Shown piece after piece: positions 10,168 to 22,517 of a stretch of 64,000 nucleotides of DNA. Both the position numbers and the translations under genes were made by a program. The stretch covers positions 30,715,001 through 30,779,000 of the forward strand of contig NC_091665.1 in assembly GCF_042453785.1 (NCBI RefSeq), written 5' to 3'. Position 1 is the stretch's first letter. The number at the start of each line of letters is the position of its first letter. The notes under the pieces are model-generated. The model did not search any database, was not told the origin of the DNA, and saw only the letters and a list, made by a program, of their open reading frames with translations. The stretch comes from Malus domestica. Taxonomy: Eukaryota > Streptophyta > Magnoliopsida > Rosales > Rosaceae.

Positions 10168-11580
10168 AGATATGAGAAAAGGTCCTTACGTTTCGTTGTC
10201 TACAATAATGTAGGTAAATGGTGAATTACCCTCCTCAGAAACCTGAAAACAAGACAGGTTCAGCTCAGAAAGTTGATAGCAATATTCAGATTGCACAGCA
10301 GTCTAAGTTCTATTTGTTCTGAAACTTGGGCTGGTTTGGTATTACTGTGATTTGAAAAAAAAACTATTTATGCTGTGCTGTGAGAATAAGCAGCTGTGAA
10401 ATAAAGCAGCGGAGTGTTTGGTAAACTTTTATGTAAAACAATTGTAACGGTGTGAAATGACAAAAAAGGTATAATACTAGATGTGCCATTAATTTAATTT
10501 TTTTAACAAATAAAGGTGAATTACTAAATATACTTTATTTAAAAAAAAAACAAAATGTATAAACTTTATCTTAAACACATAATCCAATGTTTAACAAGAA
10601 ATCATAATCCAACATTCAACATATAATCATAGATTTATGTTGCTTCATGTTTTCAGTTTGTTTTCAAAACTCATTTTTGTTGCTTCACGTTTTCAGCTTT
10701 TTTTCATCTAAAACTGTGAAAATAAGCTGTTTTTAAGTGTTTACCAAACACCTTTTTGAGCTCAGCTTTTTTTTATATCCACTTTTTATGAAAGGACCTC
10801 AATACCAAACCAAACCAGTATTTAAGCAGCAAGCATCACTAATAACATCATAATTGCCCGACAAAAACACCGCAGGTGAAATGAAGATCATGAATGGCTT
10901 TCCTTTTGAACCTTACCACAATAAAAGAAGTATCAACACCATCGTTCCGTAGCACCTCCAGTATAGCCCTGCCTTGCGTATCATTTGCAATCTATCATTT
11001 CACATTGCTCAAGACACGTTACAAACTTAACAACAAGAAAACCACCAATGCTCGGCGAAAAAAGTTGATATTGAAAGGGTTAGGATTTAAGACCTTGGAA
11101 ATCACCCTCGTAGTCAAACCCAAACGAGCTGCACAAGTTAAGGCATTACCCGTATTCCCACCTCCTTGAACCTAAGAAACCAACCAACACACCATTTATC
11201 AAAGCAAAGCTACAGCAATTGGGAGTAGCCATTGGCATGCGAAAAAAGTTGAGTCTTCCCATCTCCCCTAGCCACCATCGTGCGATTCACCGAGCTATTG
11301 AGTCGATTCAAGTTAAAGAGACAGCGGGGTAAATTTAATGGGTAAATCAGAGTTACCTTTAAGCTGGTGGTTCTGATCTTTTCGTCCGGCTTAGGATAAG
11401 AGGGCACTGCGGCCAAAAAGTCAACGCCCACCCCGCCGACGCCGAGCTGCGCATTCACTTAGTATTTATATTCAGCAACCAGTGGGCATAACGGTCGTAA
11501 AATCTACGATAATTAATCAATGGAAACGAACTTACGACGATTTGGTTTTCAGAGAGACGTGGGAGAGAATCGTGAGACAT
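7959..11580 (-). CDS. PfkB-family carbohydrate/nucleoside kinase (ribokinase-like), 12 exons
   Basis: Exons, coding order: 11580-11536, 11446-11357, 11171-11094, 10991-10917, 10242-10190, 9878-9728, 9614-9504, 9031-8905, 8757-8660, 8526-8388, 8188-8136, 8042-7959. They join in one frame of 1104 nt (367 aa), a normal length for the family. The start is MSHDSLPRLSEN. The N-terminal Gly-rich strand GVGGVGVDF (17-25), PfkB signature 1 (GGGNTGN, 48-54) and signature 2 (DTTGAGDSF, 308-316) are present, with D314 as the expected catalytic base. Such enzymes phosphorylate a sugar or nucleoside with ATP; the substrate cannot be told from sequence. No transit peptide is obvious, so it is probably cytosolic. 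Intron 7 uses a GC donor. Intron 4 holds a MITE and intron 5 a GA microsatellite. The stop codon is the target duplication of the MITE at 7134-7958. Confidence 0.92.
9498..9506 (-). other. GC-AG splice donor of kinase intron 7
   Basis: Minus-strand sequence is CAG|GCAAGT at the exon 7 end (exon ends at 9504). Using the nearest GT (in AAGTCAG) would shift the frame of exon 8, whereas the GC donor keeps it and fits the known GC-AG consensus AG|GCAAGT. Confidence 0.75.
10119..10166. repeat. (AG)24 microsatellite in intron 5
   Basis: Uninterrupted AG dinucleotide run, preceded by a GT-rich run (about 10089-10115). It lies in intron 5 of the kinase gene, close to the exon 5 donor. It should be length-polymorphic. 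Confidence 0.95.
10334..10810. mobile_element. Non-coding TIR element (MITE) in intron 4
   Basis: A 477-bp AT-rich insert with ends GTTTGGTATT and AATACCAAAC, an exact inverted repeat, inside kinase intron 4. Internal blocks 'gtgagaataagc', 'gtttggtaaac' and 'gtttaccaaacac' are themselves inverted. A relative lies at about 46736-47080. No clear target duplication was seen. A hAT-type origin is a guess. Confidence 0.65.
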
Positions 11581-12473
11581 TTTGAACCTGAAAGTCAAGC
11601 TTGTTAGTTAGAACTTGAGAATATTTGTGATTAGAAGATGTAGAATTTTGGTTGGTTAATGAAATGGTTGGAGGAGAATGGTGCGGTGGTCAGAGGGGAG
11701 GAGGAGGGAGGAGACCTGGCGGAGCGGGGTGGGGAGGGAGGGGGAGAGAAGGAGTTGGTGAAGTTGGCATTGGAAGTTGCGTACAAAGAAATCATATTTT
11801 TATTCCCTCACAGGCAGGCGCGTAGAAGATTCTCGTGCCGTGGAAGGAACGACGTCGCTGTTCAAGTGAATTCAACTCTGGAAGCCCATGCAACACGCTG
11901 TTGACTTGACCCTGGTTCAGGAAAGACTCCACTTGACAACACCACGGAGGCCTAGTAGAAGAAGGGAGGAATTTAGACCTGTATTTTACATGACACGTTT
12001 TATTCATTTTTATACAGAAAAATGGTCCCGCTTCAATGATTCATGTTTTAGCCGTTAGATTTGAGTTTCACAAATGCTGGATCCTATATTTTCAATATCA
12101 ACTATTCATTTTTCATATCAATCGATGTTACGTATCATTGAAGAAAAATTGTAGAAAAAGATAACCAAGACTTTGTGGTGTGGTTCATCTTCAAACTAGC
12201 CAACAGATACAAGGGGGTATCAATAGGGCATTGAACGTACATTCTCCATCCAACTTGTATGCAAATGAATCAAGAATTCCAAAATTAGAAGCCAATAGTC
12301 CTCTCCTCTCCTCTCCTCTCCCTCTCTCTCTCTCTCTCTTCTTCCCCCCCCCCCCCCTCCAAACATGGAATCCGCAGGATTTTCCAACCCTAATCTACAC
12401 CGACGGCTTTACTAAAAAGCCGTCTAGGTCCCTTTTGAGCTGTACAAAATGCAAAAAATTAAATTAACATTGT
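11581..12473. other. Intergenic region: kinase promoter and ALE2-like 3' flank
   Basis: About 0.9 kb between the kinase start and the ALE2-like stop. A purine-rich block (about 11660-11765) follows the kinase start and probably belongs to its 5' untranslated region or promoter. No other gene is seen. A CT/polyC tract lies at 12299-12358. Confidence 0.6.
12299..12358. repeat. CT-rich microsatellite and C tract
   Basis: 'ctctcctctcctctcctctc' followed by a CT dinucleotide run and a run of about 14 C. It lies downstream of the ALE2-like gene. Confidence 0.9.
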
Positions 12474-15400
12474 TCAAACCCAGAAGCCATCGTTCCAAGC
12501 GCGCTGCTTGGGAAGCAGTCCACTGTGCTCACTCCTACTTCCTCTTATTCTGTAGAATGCTGGCTTGCTTCGGACTGTTCTCAATGGCCCTGATCTGTTG
12601 CCGTGTCTGATTGGTAAAGATATCTCATCCCCTACCAGACTTGAAGTTGAAAACGGTCTGTTTTCCATATCTTCAAGCGGTCCAGAACTATATTCCATTG
12701 TGATGAACGAAGATGCTTGCCCATAATTTAACCGGGGAGTGAGTCCGCCAGCATTCCACCAACTGCTATCAGATGGAGCAAGATCACCTTTAAAGTCAGA
12801 GTCCGGGACAGAAGACTCCTTTTGACTATAACAGTCCCCACCAGTCTCATCTGTATCATTGTATATCAGCTTTAGAGCCTGCACAACTTCACCCATAAAA
12901 GGTCTGCGGGTCACCTCAGGGTGAACGCACATGGAAGCAATGGCTGCCACTTTAGCCATGTCGTCAAAGTCATAGGTTCCAGCCAAGGCAGGATCCACCA
13001 ACTGCTGCAAACCTTCTCTGCTCGTTAGCAATGGTCGTGCCCATGTTACTAAATTCTCCTGTCCCGGAGGGTGGGACATGTCAACCGGTTTTCTTCCGGA
13101 GAGAAGTTCCAGCAGCACAACGCCATAACTATAAACATCGCTCTTGACAAGTAGGTGCCCTGTCATTGCATATTCTGGGGCAACATACCTGTAAAATCCA
13201 TCACTTTGGTCAAGAGAAGACTATTAAAGCAAACATTATTTCATCAGTCACCAAAATATAGTACTAGGATTTTTACATATATCTGGACAGAGGATATAAA
13301 ATTCTAATTAAATTAGTTCCCTAAGTATCATTAATCATTCACTAAAGGTTCCCAATTTCTAGTGAACTATGTTGTTTATCACCACCATATAAGACTAACG
13401 AAAATGTTGGAAACACATCGCACTTTAAAAAGCTTTGCGAACTCCTGAAATAGTGATAGCTTAAGCAACTATAATTACCCGAAAGTTCCCATGACCCTCG
13501 TAGAGATGTGATGACTTCCCTCTGTTGCTTCCCTAGCCAACCCAAAATCTGAAACCTTGGGCGTGAAATCGGCTTCCAGCAAAACATTACTAGCCTTAAA
13601 ATCTCGGTGAATAACACGAGGATTAGAATCTTCATGAAGATATGCTAATCCTCTTGCTGCCCCAAGGGCAATCTTCATCCGTGCTTCCCAGTCAAGAGGT
13701 CCATTTACCTTGTCAACGCCTGAAAAACAATCATAACACACATCTAGTTAGTTGATGCACTGTGGTTAAATATTTAGAGTGGGATTGGTAGTTCTAATTC
13801 AGAAAAATAACTTCAAGCCAAAAGAGATCAAGGTTGATAAGAAAAATTTACCATGCAAGTGAGACTCAACACTTCCATTGCGAACAATCTCATATACCAA
13901 ACTGCGAGTCCGCCCTTCAATACAAATGCCTATCAACTTCACAAGATTACGGTGGTGCAATCGGCTTAGCATCTCAACTTCTGCAATGAATTCACGGTCT
14001 CCATTCTGATTTAGATTATCCCTTGTAAGCACTTTGACTGCAACTTCAGTCCCATCTTCCATAATTCCATGGTAAACACGTCCAAATCCCCCTTCTCCCA
14101 AAACCCTCTGGGAACTGAACTTATTTGTTGCTTTCTCAAGCTCAGCTAGTGGAAATGTTTTGACAGAGAGAATACTAGTAGCCATGGTGGACATTAGGGA
14201 CACTGAAGTGGAGCTTGCAATACTACTTGATAAGATAGACCCCATACCTGCTGCATTACACACATATATCCAATCACTCAGTCTAAAGTCATTTACCATG
14301 GGACTGAATTCAAAATTTATTAAAGCCACATGCTTACCAGATCTTTTGTGAATAGAAGATGTGAATGCAGGACCGACAGCGCTAGATGGTCTTCCAAATC
14401 TCCTCCATTGCACAAAGACCCAGATAGCCCCAAGGAGAACCACCAGGAGTACAAATGCAGACAAAGCAATAATCATAATCGTTTTAATATTCATCCTCTG
14501 GTTCTTGCCGCCAAAATCTGCAGTGATAGGGAGACCTCCAGCACTTCCAGCTGGTCCATGCCCTTCGTAAATCTCGTATGGTGGTGAAGAAGGTATCCCT
14601 GATTATAACTCTTTCAGTGTCAACTCAAACAACATTGAAATGATAAGCCAACACATTAGCATGAGAATTGAGGACAGTACCTGGATAACTAATGTATACC
14701 ACTTCATAGTTTCCAAAAAGGGTCAAATTTAGAGGCACTTTCTTATGCTGAAATCTATCATATGTCAGTATCGCAGTGGTATTATCAAACCTCTCGCCTA
14801 GTGGAACCAAGTTAATATCCACCACTGTTCTTCCTTGATTTTGACTATCAGCACTTGCACCCATTATTTTCACTTGACTTTGCGTCAGATATGTGCCTTC
14901 AGCAATCTCAATCTCTAGCTCACTCATTACTGGAAAAATAGCGTAAGGAGCTATGTCCAGTAAGAGTTTGACTTTCATGGGAAACACACAACCACAAGGT
15001 GAACCAAATGGAGATGCAGTAAGTGGCTCTACACAAATTTGATCACAACCTGCCAGAAGTAACATGATCACATAAATAAACTGGTAAGATACTTGCTAAG
15101 AGAAACAATATTCTGAGGTAAAATAATCTTGTCACGTCATGGTTAAACAAACAAAAGTTTTTGGTTTCCATGAATCCGAGTCCCTTTTTTAGCAGCAGCT
15201 GTGCTAAAAAGTTACCAGCAGCACCCCCAACCCAGAGTTGAAGGTAAAGCCTCAAACATTTTCTTTCCAATTTTGAAAAACAAGGTAAAGCCTCAAACTG
15301 ATCTTCCAAAATATGCAACTAAACAGACCATTACTTTGTTGTATTGAATAATTAGAACTTCTAAAACATTTAACTTGCCTCGGCAGAGGAATGGTTTTAT

Positions 15401-16435
15401 AAGGGACTAGAAGATTAGTTGGGCCAGTTAATGAATTCTTGGCCACCCCATTGCGGTTATAATAGAAATTAAACAATTTCAACTGAATATCTACTGATTT
15501 TCTGGATGTTGTAACAGATGACTGGCACCTGGCATTGACTGCATCGCGATTGATGATAAATCGCAAACCGCATATAATTACCTGGGTCCTTTGATGGTGC
15601 TGGAGCAACATCATGGGGTTCCACTCTCACATGACGATGACGATGATGACCACGCCGTGGTGAAGGAGAACTGCTAGGACCTGTAATTGATAAGTTAATA
15701 TCACAGTAATGTCGGCGACACTAGAACATCTAGGTATTCATAGTATGAAAATAATACATACCAAGATGAATTGGGGAACGTGCAGGTGCAAGGGTTCCCA
15801 AAGAAGGCTTGACCACCCATGTTTTGGATCGTTTTGAAGCAAATGGAAGACTCATCAAAATTGACCTTGCTGCAAATAGTAGGACAACCCATGTCATCCA
15901 CATGTTATATATGCATAGATGTCAAAAGAAGTAAATTCGACACAACAAGACGTATAACTAGAACACCGGTGAATATGCAAGACCACGCATAAGTAGAACT
16001 ACATGATTGTCGACCTCAAAGGATGCTCATCACATACAATATTTATGCTAACAAATTGTACTGATTAAGGTTGAGCCTGGCAAATGAATTATGCACAAAT
16101 AGTAGCATCCTTACCGCGTTCGATTGAGAAATCTTTCATAGACAACGGTTGGTTTGGCAATTGAGAGGGAGACAAGTAAGTATTTAGAGAAAAATCGCCT
16201 GAAATAGTATGAAATTCAAAAAATAGCAAAAAAACAGATACGTCAGTTTTCTACATACACCGCTACTTCTCGAGCAAAAACCGAAGATTTAAGCCAAAAA
16301 AATCACATAAACTAAACACCCAAGCACAATTTGACTACAATGCACAGTATAAATAGCTGAATAATAACCTGAGCAGCAGAAAATCAAGCTGAGCAGGAGG
16401 AGAACAAGGAGCAGAAGCAGAATCGGAGTTCGCAT
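12474..16435 (-). CDS. ALE2: Receptor-like Ser/Thr protein kinase, ALE2-like, 9 exons
   Basis: Exons, coding order: 16435-16369, 16198-16115, 15869-15762, 15680-15582, 15049-14681, 14598-14338, 14250-13852, 13719-13479, 13188-12474. Together they give 2343 nt (780 aa) with matching phases. Residues 1-22 form a Leu-rich signal peptide. A His/Arg-rich proline-containing linker and a Cys-bearing extracellular domain follow (about 120-240). One membrane helix lies at about 282-305 before RRFGRP. The kinase domain (about 380-650) has GEGGFG, the VAVK lysine K402, HRD D502 and DFG D520, so it should be active. The C-terminal tail is Ser-rich. ALE2 of Arabidopsis acts at the plasma membrane in epidermis and cuticle formation; orthology here is inferred from kinase-domain and juxtamembrane resemblance. 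No disruption is seen. Confidence 0.93.
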
Positions 16436-16759
16436 TGTCGAAATTCACACAGAACATCGTCAAAAGCAGCCGCCTTGGAGCTCGAGAGACTGTCAGCGGA
16501 GAAGTCGCCTGAGGTTTCTAGGTTTCCGGCGAGGCAGTACCCGGCGGCCAGGTCCTCCGTCGCATTGAGCAAGAGACTGCATGGTTTTAAGCTACACAAA
16601 ACAGTGGAAAGGGCGGCGGCGACTAAACACTATGAGAGAGAATTGGAGGCGGAGACTGGGGGAGTGTGTGGGGACTGTAGATCCATGAAATGCGGTGGAA
16701 AGATCTAAAAGGAGAGAGAGAGGCGGAGGCGGAGGTGTAGAGAGAGAATGTGGGTGTTT

Positions 16760-16760
<1 letters not shown>

Positions 16761-16794
<34 letters not shown>
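16761..16794. repeat. (AG)n microsatellite upstream of ALE2-like gene
   Basis: AG dinucleotide run of 34 bp about 330 bp upstream of the ALE2-like ATG, in a wider GA-rich block (16700-16830) that is likely 5' untranslated or core promoter DNA. GA-rich leaders are common in plant genes. Confidence 0.9.
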
Positions 16795-16799
<5 letters not shown>

Positions 16800-16829
16800 G
16801 AGGAGGAAGGAGGAGGGAGGTTGGAGGAG

Positions 16830-18275
16830 ACAGTGGGAATGAGGTGGGCGAGACTTTATTGCTGCTGTCTGTGAGTGAAGAGTGAGTAGAGCTCCAGCAA
16901 CATCGCTGGCTTCGGTAAAATTGAATGATGGCCGTCTGATCCACGCGGCAAATTGTGCGAGTGGGTGGGATGTGTCTGGGAAGGGTCCTACCTAACGAAA
17001 CGCGAGTTACGCGGCCGTTTTACCTGATTTCTGTTTTTATCTTTGACATTTAATTGTTTATTTGGAGACAATTATGTTTTGATTTGATTGAAAATGGGGG
17101 AGCAAATGCTTTCAAAAGATTCAAATTTGAACTTTATACAATTATAACTACATTGGTCGATGGTTTTAACCACCACATCTTACCAAACATATAAATAATT
17201 TGTATTATGCCTATACACCCGTTAAATAATTCAGTTAATGGTTTGACGGTCATATCTTATCTTATTTGAAGATGATTTGATACTTAAGGAAATGTTGTGA
17301 TTATCGTTTACATTGTTTACTTTGGCAACATAATTTGTTAGACCAAAATCTACGCAAGTTGCCAAAGTGAACCTGCAAGGACAAAGACATGGGAGAGATT
17401 GTGAAACCAAGCATCAGGAGGCTATTCTCGGCGAAAGTGCTCTAATGGTCAAGTTAGAAATGAGTGATAGATGGTAGGTTATGTATTTTGAGAGGGTTTC
17501 GAGTGTCTAACCATTTGAGAGGAGTCGAGTGGCCTATTTATAAGCGCTTAGGAATCAGTTTGAGTGCTTTGCTAACTGTCTGAGTCACTATAGTGAATAG
17601 AGTCACATATAAGGCCTTGCACCCTATTGCATCAACTTAGAACTTGAAAAAATTGCGTTATATGAATGCGTGAGAGATCATATATTCTCATTAGGATTTC
17701 GACAACATAGTGGTTTTGAGAATTTGGTTGGGAACCACCCTAGTGCCAGTAGTGTACAATTTATTATCAGATTCATTGTTCCGAAGAGGTAGAACATATG
17801 GTCTCACATAACTAATTGTACATGGTATTCTTTTTTTTTTAAATGGAAAATGTAGGTGATCACACGCACATGTATAACACAATTTTTATGTGGATGGTCC
17901 GTCATGTCATAATTGTTTGTCTTTGAACTATTAAAGTTTAATGACTGCTCATTGTAATGGATGAGTCCAGATAATGTATCGACTCCATGAAAAATTAATA
18001 AGATGATCGAAAGAGTTAAAACTGCTTAACAATATCAAGTATAACTAAGTTTGGTTTGACACACCGTTTAGCAAAGTTTGGTTTGTCAATTGGTAATTTC
18101 CTATTTTGGTTTGAGGATCCTCATACTATTATTAAACGGGTGTCTTCTTCCAAAATTGTAGTTCACTTGAAGTTCAATAAAGCTATCGTATTCACTTCCA
18201 AAAGAAAAGAAAATATAACTAACTTAATATTAGATAACAATATCAAATATAACTAAAATAGCATTTGTTTATACT
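16830..18275. other. Intergenic DNA, no gene seen
   Basis: AT-rich sequence without a credible frame. A short block near 17385-17660 resembles decayed LTR sequence (a 'tatttataagc' TATA-like motif at 17534), but no pair or duplication supports it. Confidence 0.45.
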
Positions 18276-18832
18276 TGTGGAGCCAAAAATAATCATAAGG
18301 CGACACGTGGATTTTTTGGTGAAGATGACAAATTTACCCTCAAGGCATACTGGGTCTCCTACACGCGAGCAGTGGAGAATCATCCATCAACCAAATCAGG
18401 AGTACCCAAAATAGGTAACAAGTTCAAATTTGTCTTATCCATCTTCATTCCATAACCTCCAAAAAACTCCCAAAACATTTCTTTTATTATGATAATTAGC
18501 CAATTAATATATTTATACCTAATTAATATATTAATTGCTAATTGAATCACCAAATAACACTCCAAAACACACTTAAAGGCCGGCCACAACCCATTCCCTA
18601 TATATATGACTCTATTTCTTCTAAAAAGCTAAGTTCCATACTCTTGCAAAACTCCCAAAAATTCTCCAAATACTTTTCTCTCTAAATTCTAACTTTGGCA
18701 TCGGAGGTTCTTCGGCCAAAGTCCCCCAAATTCATCGTGGGCGTGTGAGGCTCTTGGCCTTAACCTAAGGTATTAATTGTTTTGTAGGTGCAATTTTGTC
18801 CAAGAAGAAGAATGCAGAAATTTGCATCCACA
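18276..18832 (+). repeat. 5' LTR of the non-autonomous element
   Basis: 557 bp, TG...CA ends. It contains a TATATATA block near 18600 that could serve as promoter, and is matched along its length by 21891-22449. The primer-binding-like sequence follows directly. Confidence 0.88.
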
Positions 18833-19048
18833 AATTGGTGCTTTCATTGAGAGTTGAAATCCATACTCGTATAAGACTCTCGTATAAAAAGGTTTTTTCT
18901 CTATTTTCTAGTCCATTTGAATATTTTTCATACGTTCTTATTTTAGAAATTTTTATTTGCAAAGGTTCTTTGATAAAATGTATAAGAAAAATATAATTGC
19001 TAGAAAAATTTAGAAAATTCCATAAGTGAAAATTCTAATACTCAATAA

Positions 19049-19777
19049 ATGGGACCACGGCGATCCACGAGGCTAAATGTGGTCATAGGCAGAGTGGTAC
19101 CACCATTACGAGGTTCCACCATGGCCCAAGCCGTGCCATCCAATCTTGCACGGGCCCGAGCCCAAGTCGTGTCATCCAAGCTTGCACGGGCCCGAGCCCA
19201 AGCCTCACATTCGCATGCATCATGCACTGAGCAGCCTGCTCCCGACAAGCAACCTACTCTCGCAGCCGAGCCTGCTTTCGTGGCACAACCTGCTCCCGAC
19301 GAGCAGCCCACTCCCGTGGCCCAGCCTGCTCCTGCTGAGCAACCTGCTCCCGCTGAGGAGCCTGCTCTCGTGGCCTAGCCTGCTCCCGCCGAGCAGCCCA
19401 CTCTCGCGACCCAGCCTGCTCTTGTGGCCCAGCTTGCTCTCGTGGCCCAGTCTGCTCTCGTGGCCCAGTCTGCTCTCGTGGCTTTCCAAACAGCCCAAGT
19501 CAACCCAAGATTATATCAACCATCCGGACATACCATCGAGTCGGGGGCATTCTCACCACATTTTTCTCACGGATCTGACACTTCCCAACTCAAATCTCGC
19601 GTCCACTGCCTAATGAGGCATATTCCTTCCAAGCTCTTCCAATCCAAGTGGCGAACAACACTTGTCTCGACAAGTCATAGAGTTGACGAGCGCCCTTGCA
19701 CAACAGACGACTTTGGTGAACCAGCTCTTGCAGTGCACCAAGATGTAACTTACCCTAGACAAGGTCTCCCGAAGTAG
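19049..19777 (+). pseudogene. Ala/Gln/Pro repeat protein frame of the LTR element, one in-frame stop
   Basis: A frame of 242 codons starts MGPRRSTRLN and consists of ARARAQ and then PAP-EQPT-AQP-type repeats from short tandem DNA units. It is interrupted by one TAG (19376-19378) and continues in the same frame to 19777. It holds the place of gag in this element but shows no zinc knuckle or capsid motif. The reverse strand also stays open through the repeats (19498-19220), a by-product of the tandem units. Function unknown. Confidence 0.5.
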
Positions 19778-20787
19778 GACAATGGTAGACGAAGAACCTC
19801 TCCAGCAGCGTCCTGGCAAGCAGCCATTCGACCAGTCACAAACCTAGCGTTCTAACGGAGTATACTTCTGACTGGACTCCCGAGATAGCGTATACTCCTG
19901 TCTTAGCGCGTGAAGGAGCGTGCACTCTCAGTTAGGCCCACGGACAAACATACACTCACGGAAGAGCAACCTCCGAGTTACTCATTCTCCTGATAGAAAC
20001 ATATCATACCGACCGCAGCCGAGCATAGAAGAGCCGAACACATGGAAGAGCAGCCTAGACTAACAGGTCACGACCGAGGGCAGTTGAGGGCTCTGCCACC
20101 CCAACAAAGGCAAATTCATGAAGAAGTAGAAATACTCATAACCAAGCGATTGTGCAATTTCCCGCGTAACAAAGCTATTGACAAAGCGCTTCGATGAGAC
20201 ATGACCAACATAAGCGAGTTATCTTTCAAAGACAAGATCGAGCAAATAGGACTACCCCACATAGATTGCCGGATATAAAGACTTTTTCTGTTTCGACAAA
20301 CGCAGCAGCTTAGCCTAATGGCACGCCGGGGGCAGACGAGTATCAGAAGGACACACCAGCCCGACTACCAAGAACCTAGGGCATACCTTGTTCTCAACAC
20401 TCCAGACAATTCCTCCCACTGCACACAACATGGCCTAAGCCAGCCTTATCTCTAATTTCACAACCACGCCTGCCTGTTCCACGGTTCCCGGCGGCCATTG
20501 ATCTATCACCGTGGCTCATAATTGTGTCAATCTTGCACCATAGCTCCTAGTCATGCCGATCTTGCCATGTGGCTCGTGTCAACCAAGCCTAAAAAAGGCA
20601 CACAACAAAACACCTAATAATGGCACAGTAATTCTGGGAGCAGCTCACTGTGCTTACATCCTTACGCGAGGTTTATAAGCAGTTTGAAGTCTCAAGCAGA
20701 TCGCCAAACAAGACCTCGCAGGCTAAGGATTATTTTGGTTGTCCCAGCAGTCTAGTTTTCCTCAGTTGCACTCACAACAACGACTTC

Positions 20788-21122
20788 CATGCTCTTCAAT
20801 GTGATAGGGTAAACCAATTCCCCGACACTCATATGGGTCTGCTCTCCAATGCGAGAGGATAAACTAACTGCTCTCCAGTGCAAGAGGGTAAACCAATTCC
20901 CCTACACCTAAAATGGTCTGCTCTTCAATGCGAGAGGATAAACTAATTGCTCTCCAGTGCGAGAAGGTAAACCAGCGCAATAGGGTAAACTAATTGCTCT
21001 CCAGTATGAAAGGGTAAACTAATTGCTCTCCAACGCGAGAGGGTAAACTAATTGTTCTCCAGTGCGAGAAGGTAAACTAATTCCCTGACACCCATCTGGG
21101 TAAGCTCTTCAGTGCGAGAAGG
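20788..21122. repeat. Minisatellite, about 28-bp unit, inside LTR element
   Basis: Repeated 'aactaattgctctccagtgcgagagggta' units, mostly 26-32 bp apart, with variants that contain 'ccaattcccctacac'. About nine copies. Non-coding in both strands. Confidence 0.8.
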
Positions 21123-21890
21123 CCACATAGCTTAAAAGATCGAATGTTTGAAGATCAACTAGGTAACAAATGGTCAGGGGCAGCATCCATTTTTGCACTT
21201 AACAGTTCACTAATTCAACACTTCATCTTCAGCAGCTCCAATATTGGCAGCTTTATCCTTGACTACTTCATCTACGACAGCTGAGAAATCAAACTCAAGT
21301 AGTTTTCTTATTTTTGGCAAGCAGCCTAAACCGTTGCCCATGTCACACCACTTCCTCGGCCCATGCCGAGCTAATCATTGGCTTTAATCAAGTCGAGCAG
21401 CACAAGCAATGACCCATGCCACGCCACCTCTTTGGCCTATGACAAGTCGACTTCTGGCCCCTGCCAGTCGACGTACCGCACCACCCCAACAGCTACCCCG
21501 TGGCAGCACCTCCCAAGAAGAAGACAAGGAAAATTAAATTTTCCTTACATCGGTGCGGCGTGGAGAAGACGAAGAAAGCAACGAAAAACGATCTTTTGCA
21601 CGGACAAGATGTAGAAGATTGCTAGAGGAGGGGGAACAAATATCCTTTAAGCTCTCTCTCTCTCTTGTAGGGTAGAATAAATCACTCTCCAAAGTTGATT
21701 TAATAACCCACTTAAGGTGGACTTAAATAGGCTTTGAGAGAAATTTATTTCTCTTTCCTAGAAGGATCTAATTTCCTATTAAAGAGGGAATCTACATCAA
21801 AATAGGAAGTAGTCATGCGTTTCCTAAATCAAGAAGATCTCTACACCTACTGCCCTTTCTTACGAGCAGCCCAACAGGTATGAGGGCATT

Positions 21891-22449
21891 TGTGAAGCCA
21901 AAAATAAGCACAAGGCGACACGTGGATTTTTGGATGAAGATGACAAATTTACCCTCAAGGCATACCAGGTCTCCTACACGCGAGCAATGGAGAATCATCC
22001 ATCAACCAAATTAGAAGTACCCAAAATAGGTAACAAGTTCAAATTTGTCTCATCCATTCTCATTCCATAACCTCCAAAAAAACTCCCAAAACATTTCTTT
22101 TATTATGATAATTAGCCAATTAATATATTTATACCTAATTAATATATTAATTGCTAATTGAATCACCAAATAACACCCCAAAACACACTTAAGGGCCGGC
22201 GACAACCCATTCCCTATATATATATGACCCTATTTCTTCTAAAAAGCTAAGTTCCATACTCTTGCAAAACTCCCAAAAACTCTCCAAATACTTTTCTCTC
22301 TAAATTCTAACTTTGGCATCAGAGGTTCTTCGGCCAAAGCCCCCCAATTCATCGTGGGCGCGTGAGGCTCTTGGTTTTAACCTAAGGTATTAATTGTTTT
22401 GTATGTGCAATTTTGTCCAAGAAGAAGAAGGCGGAAATTTGCATCCACA
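21891..22449 (+). repeat. 3' LTR of the non-autonomous element
   Basis: 559 bp, the partner of 18276-18832. The sequence before it (ggtatgagggcatt) is a weak polypurine tract. Confidence 0.88.
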
Positions 22450-22517
22450 ATGCTCACTCTCTAAGCTTTATTTTATCATAGGTCATGCATAACATATTAT
22501 ATTTTTTAGATCATTAA

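Larger units (their letters stand above)
18276..22449 (+). mobile_element. Non-autonomous LTR retrotransposon (LARD-like), complete
   Basis: Two direct LTRs (18276-18832 and 21891-22449) both start TGTG and end CCACA. They bracket 3.06 kb with no reverse transcriptase, integrase or RNase H. Flanks are ATACT (18271-18275) and ATGCT (22450-22454), a 5-bp target duplication with one change. Just after the left LTR is 'aattggtgctttcattgaga', which has the position and look of a plant primer-binding site. By hand count the LTRs differ at about 29 of 558 sites (about 5 percent). The internal region carries a repeat-rich frame (19049-19777) and a minisatellite. Confidence 0.88.

Noticed and set aside
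16475..16708. 77-codon plus-strand frame over the ALE2-like start
   Set aside because: It is antisense to exon 1 and the leader of a well-supported gene and has no domain.
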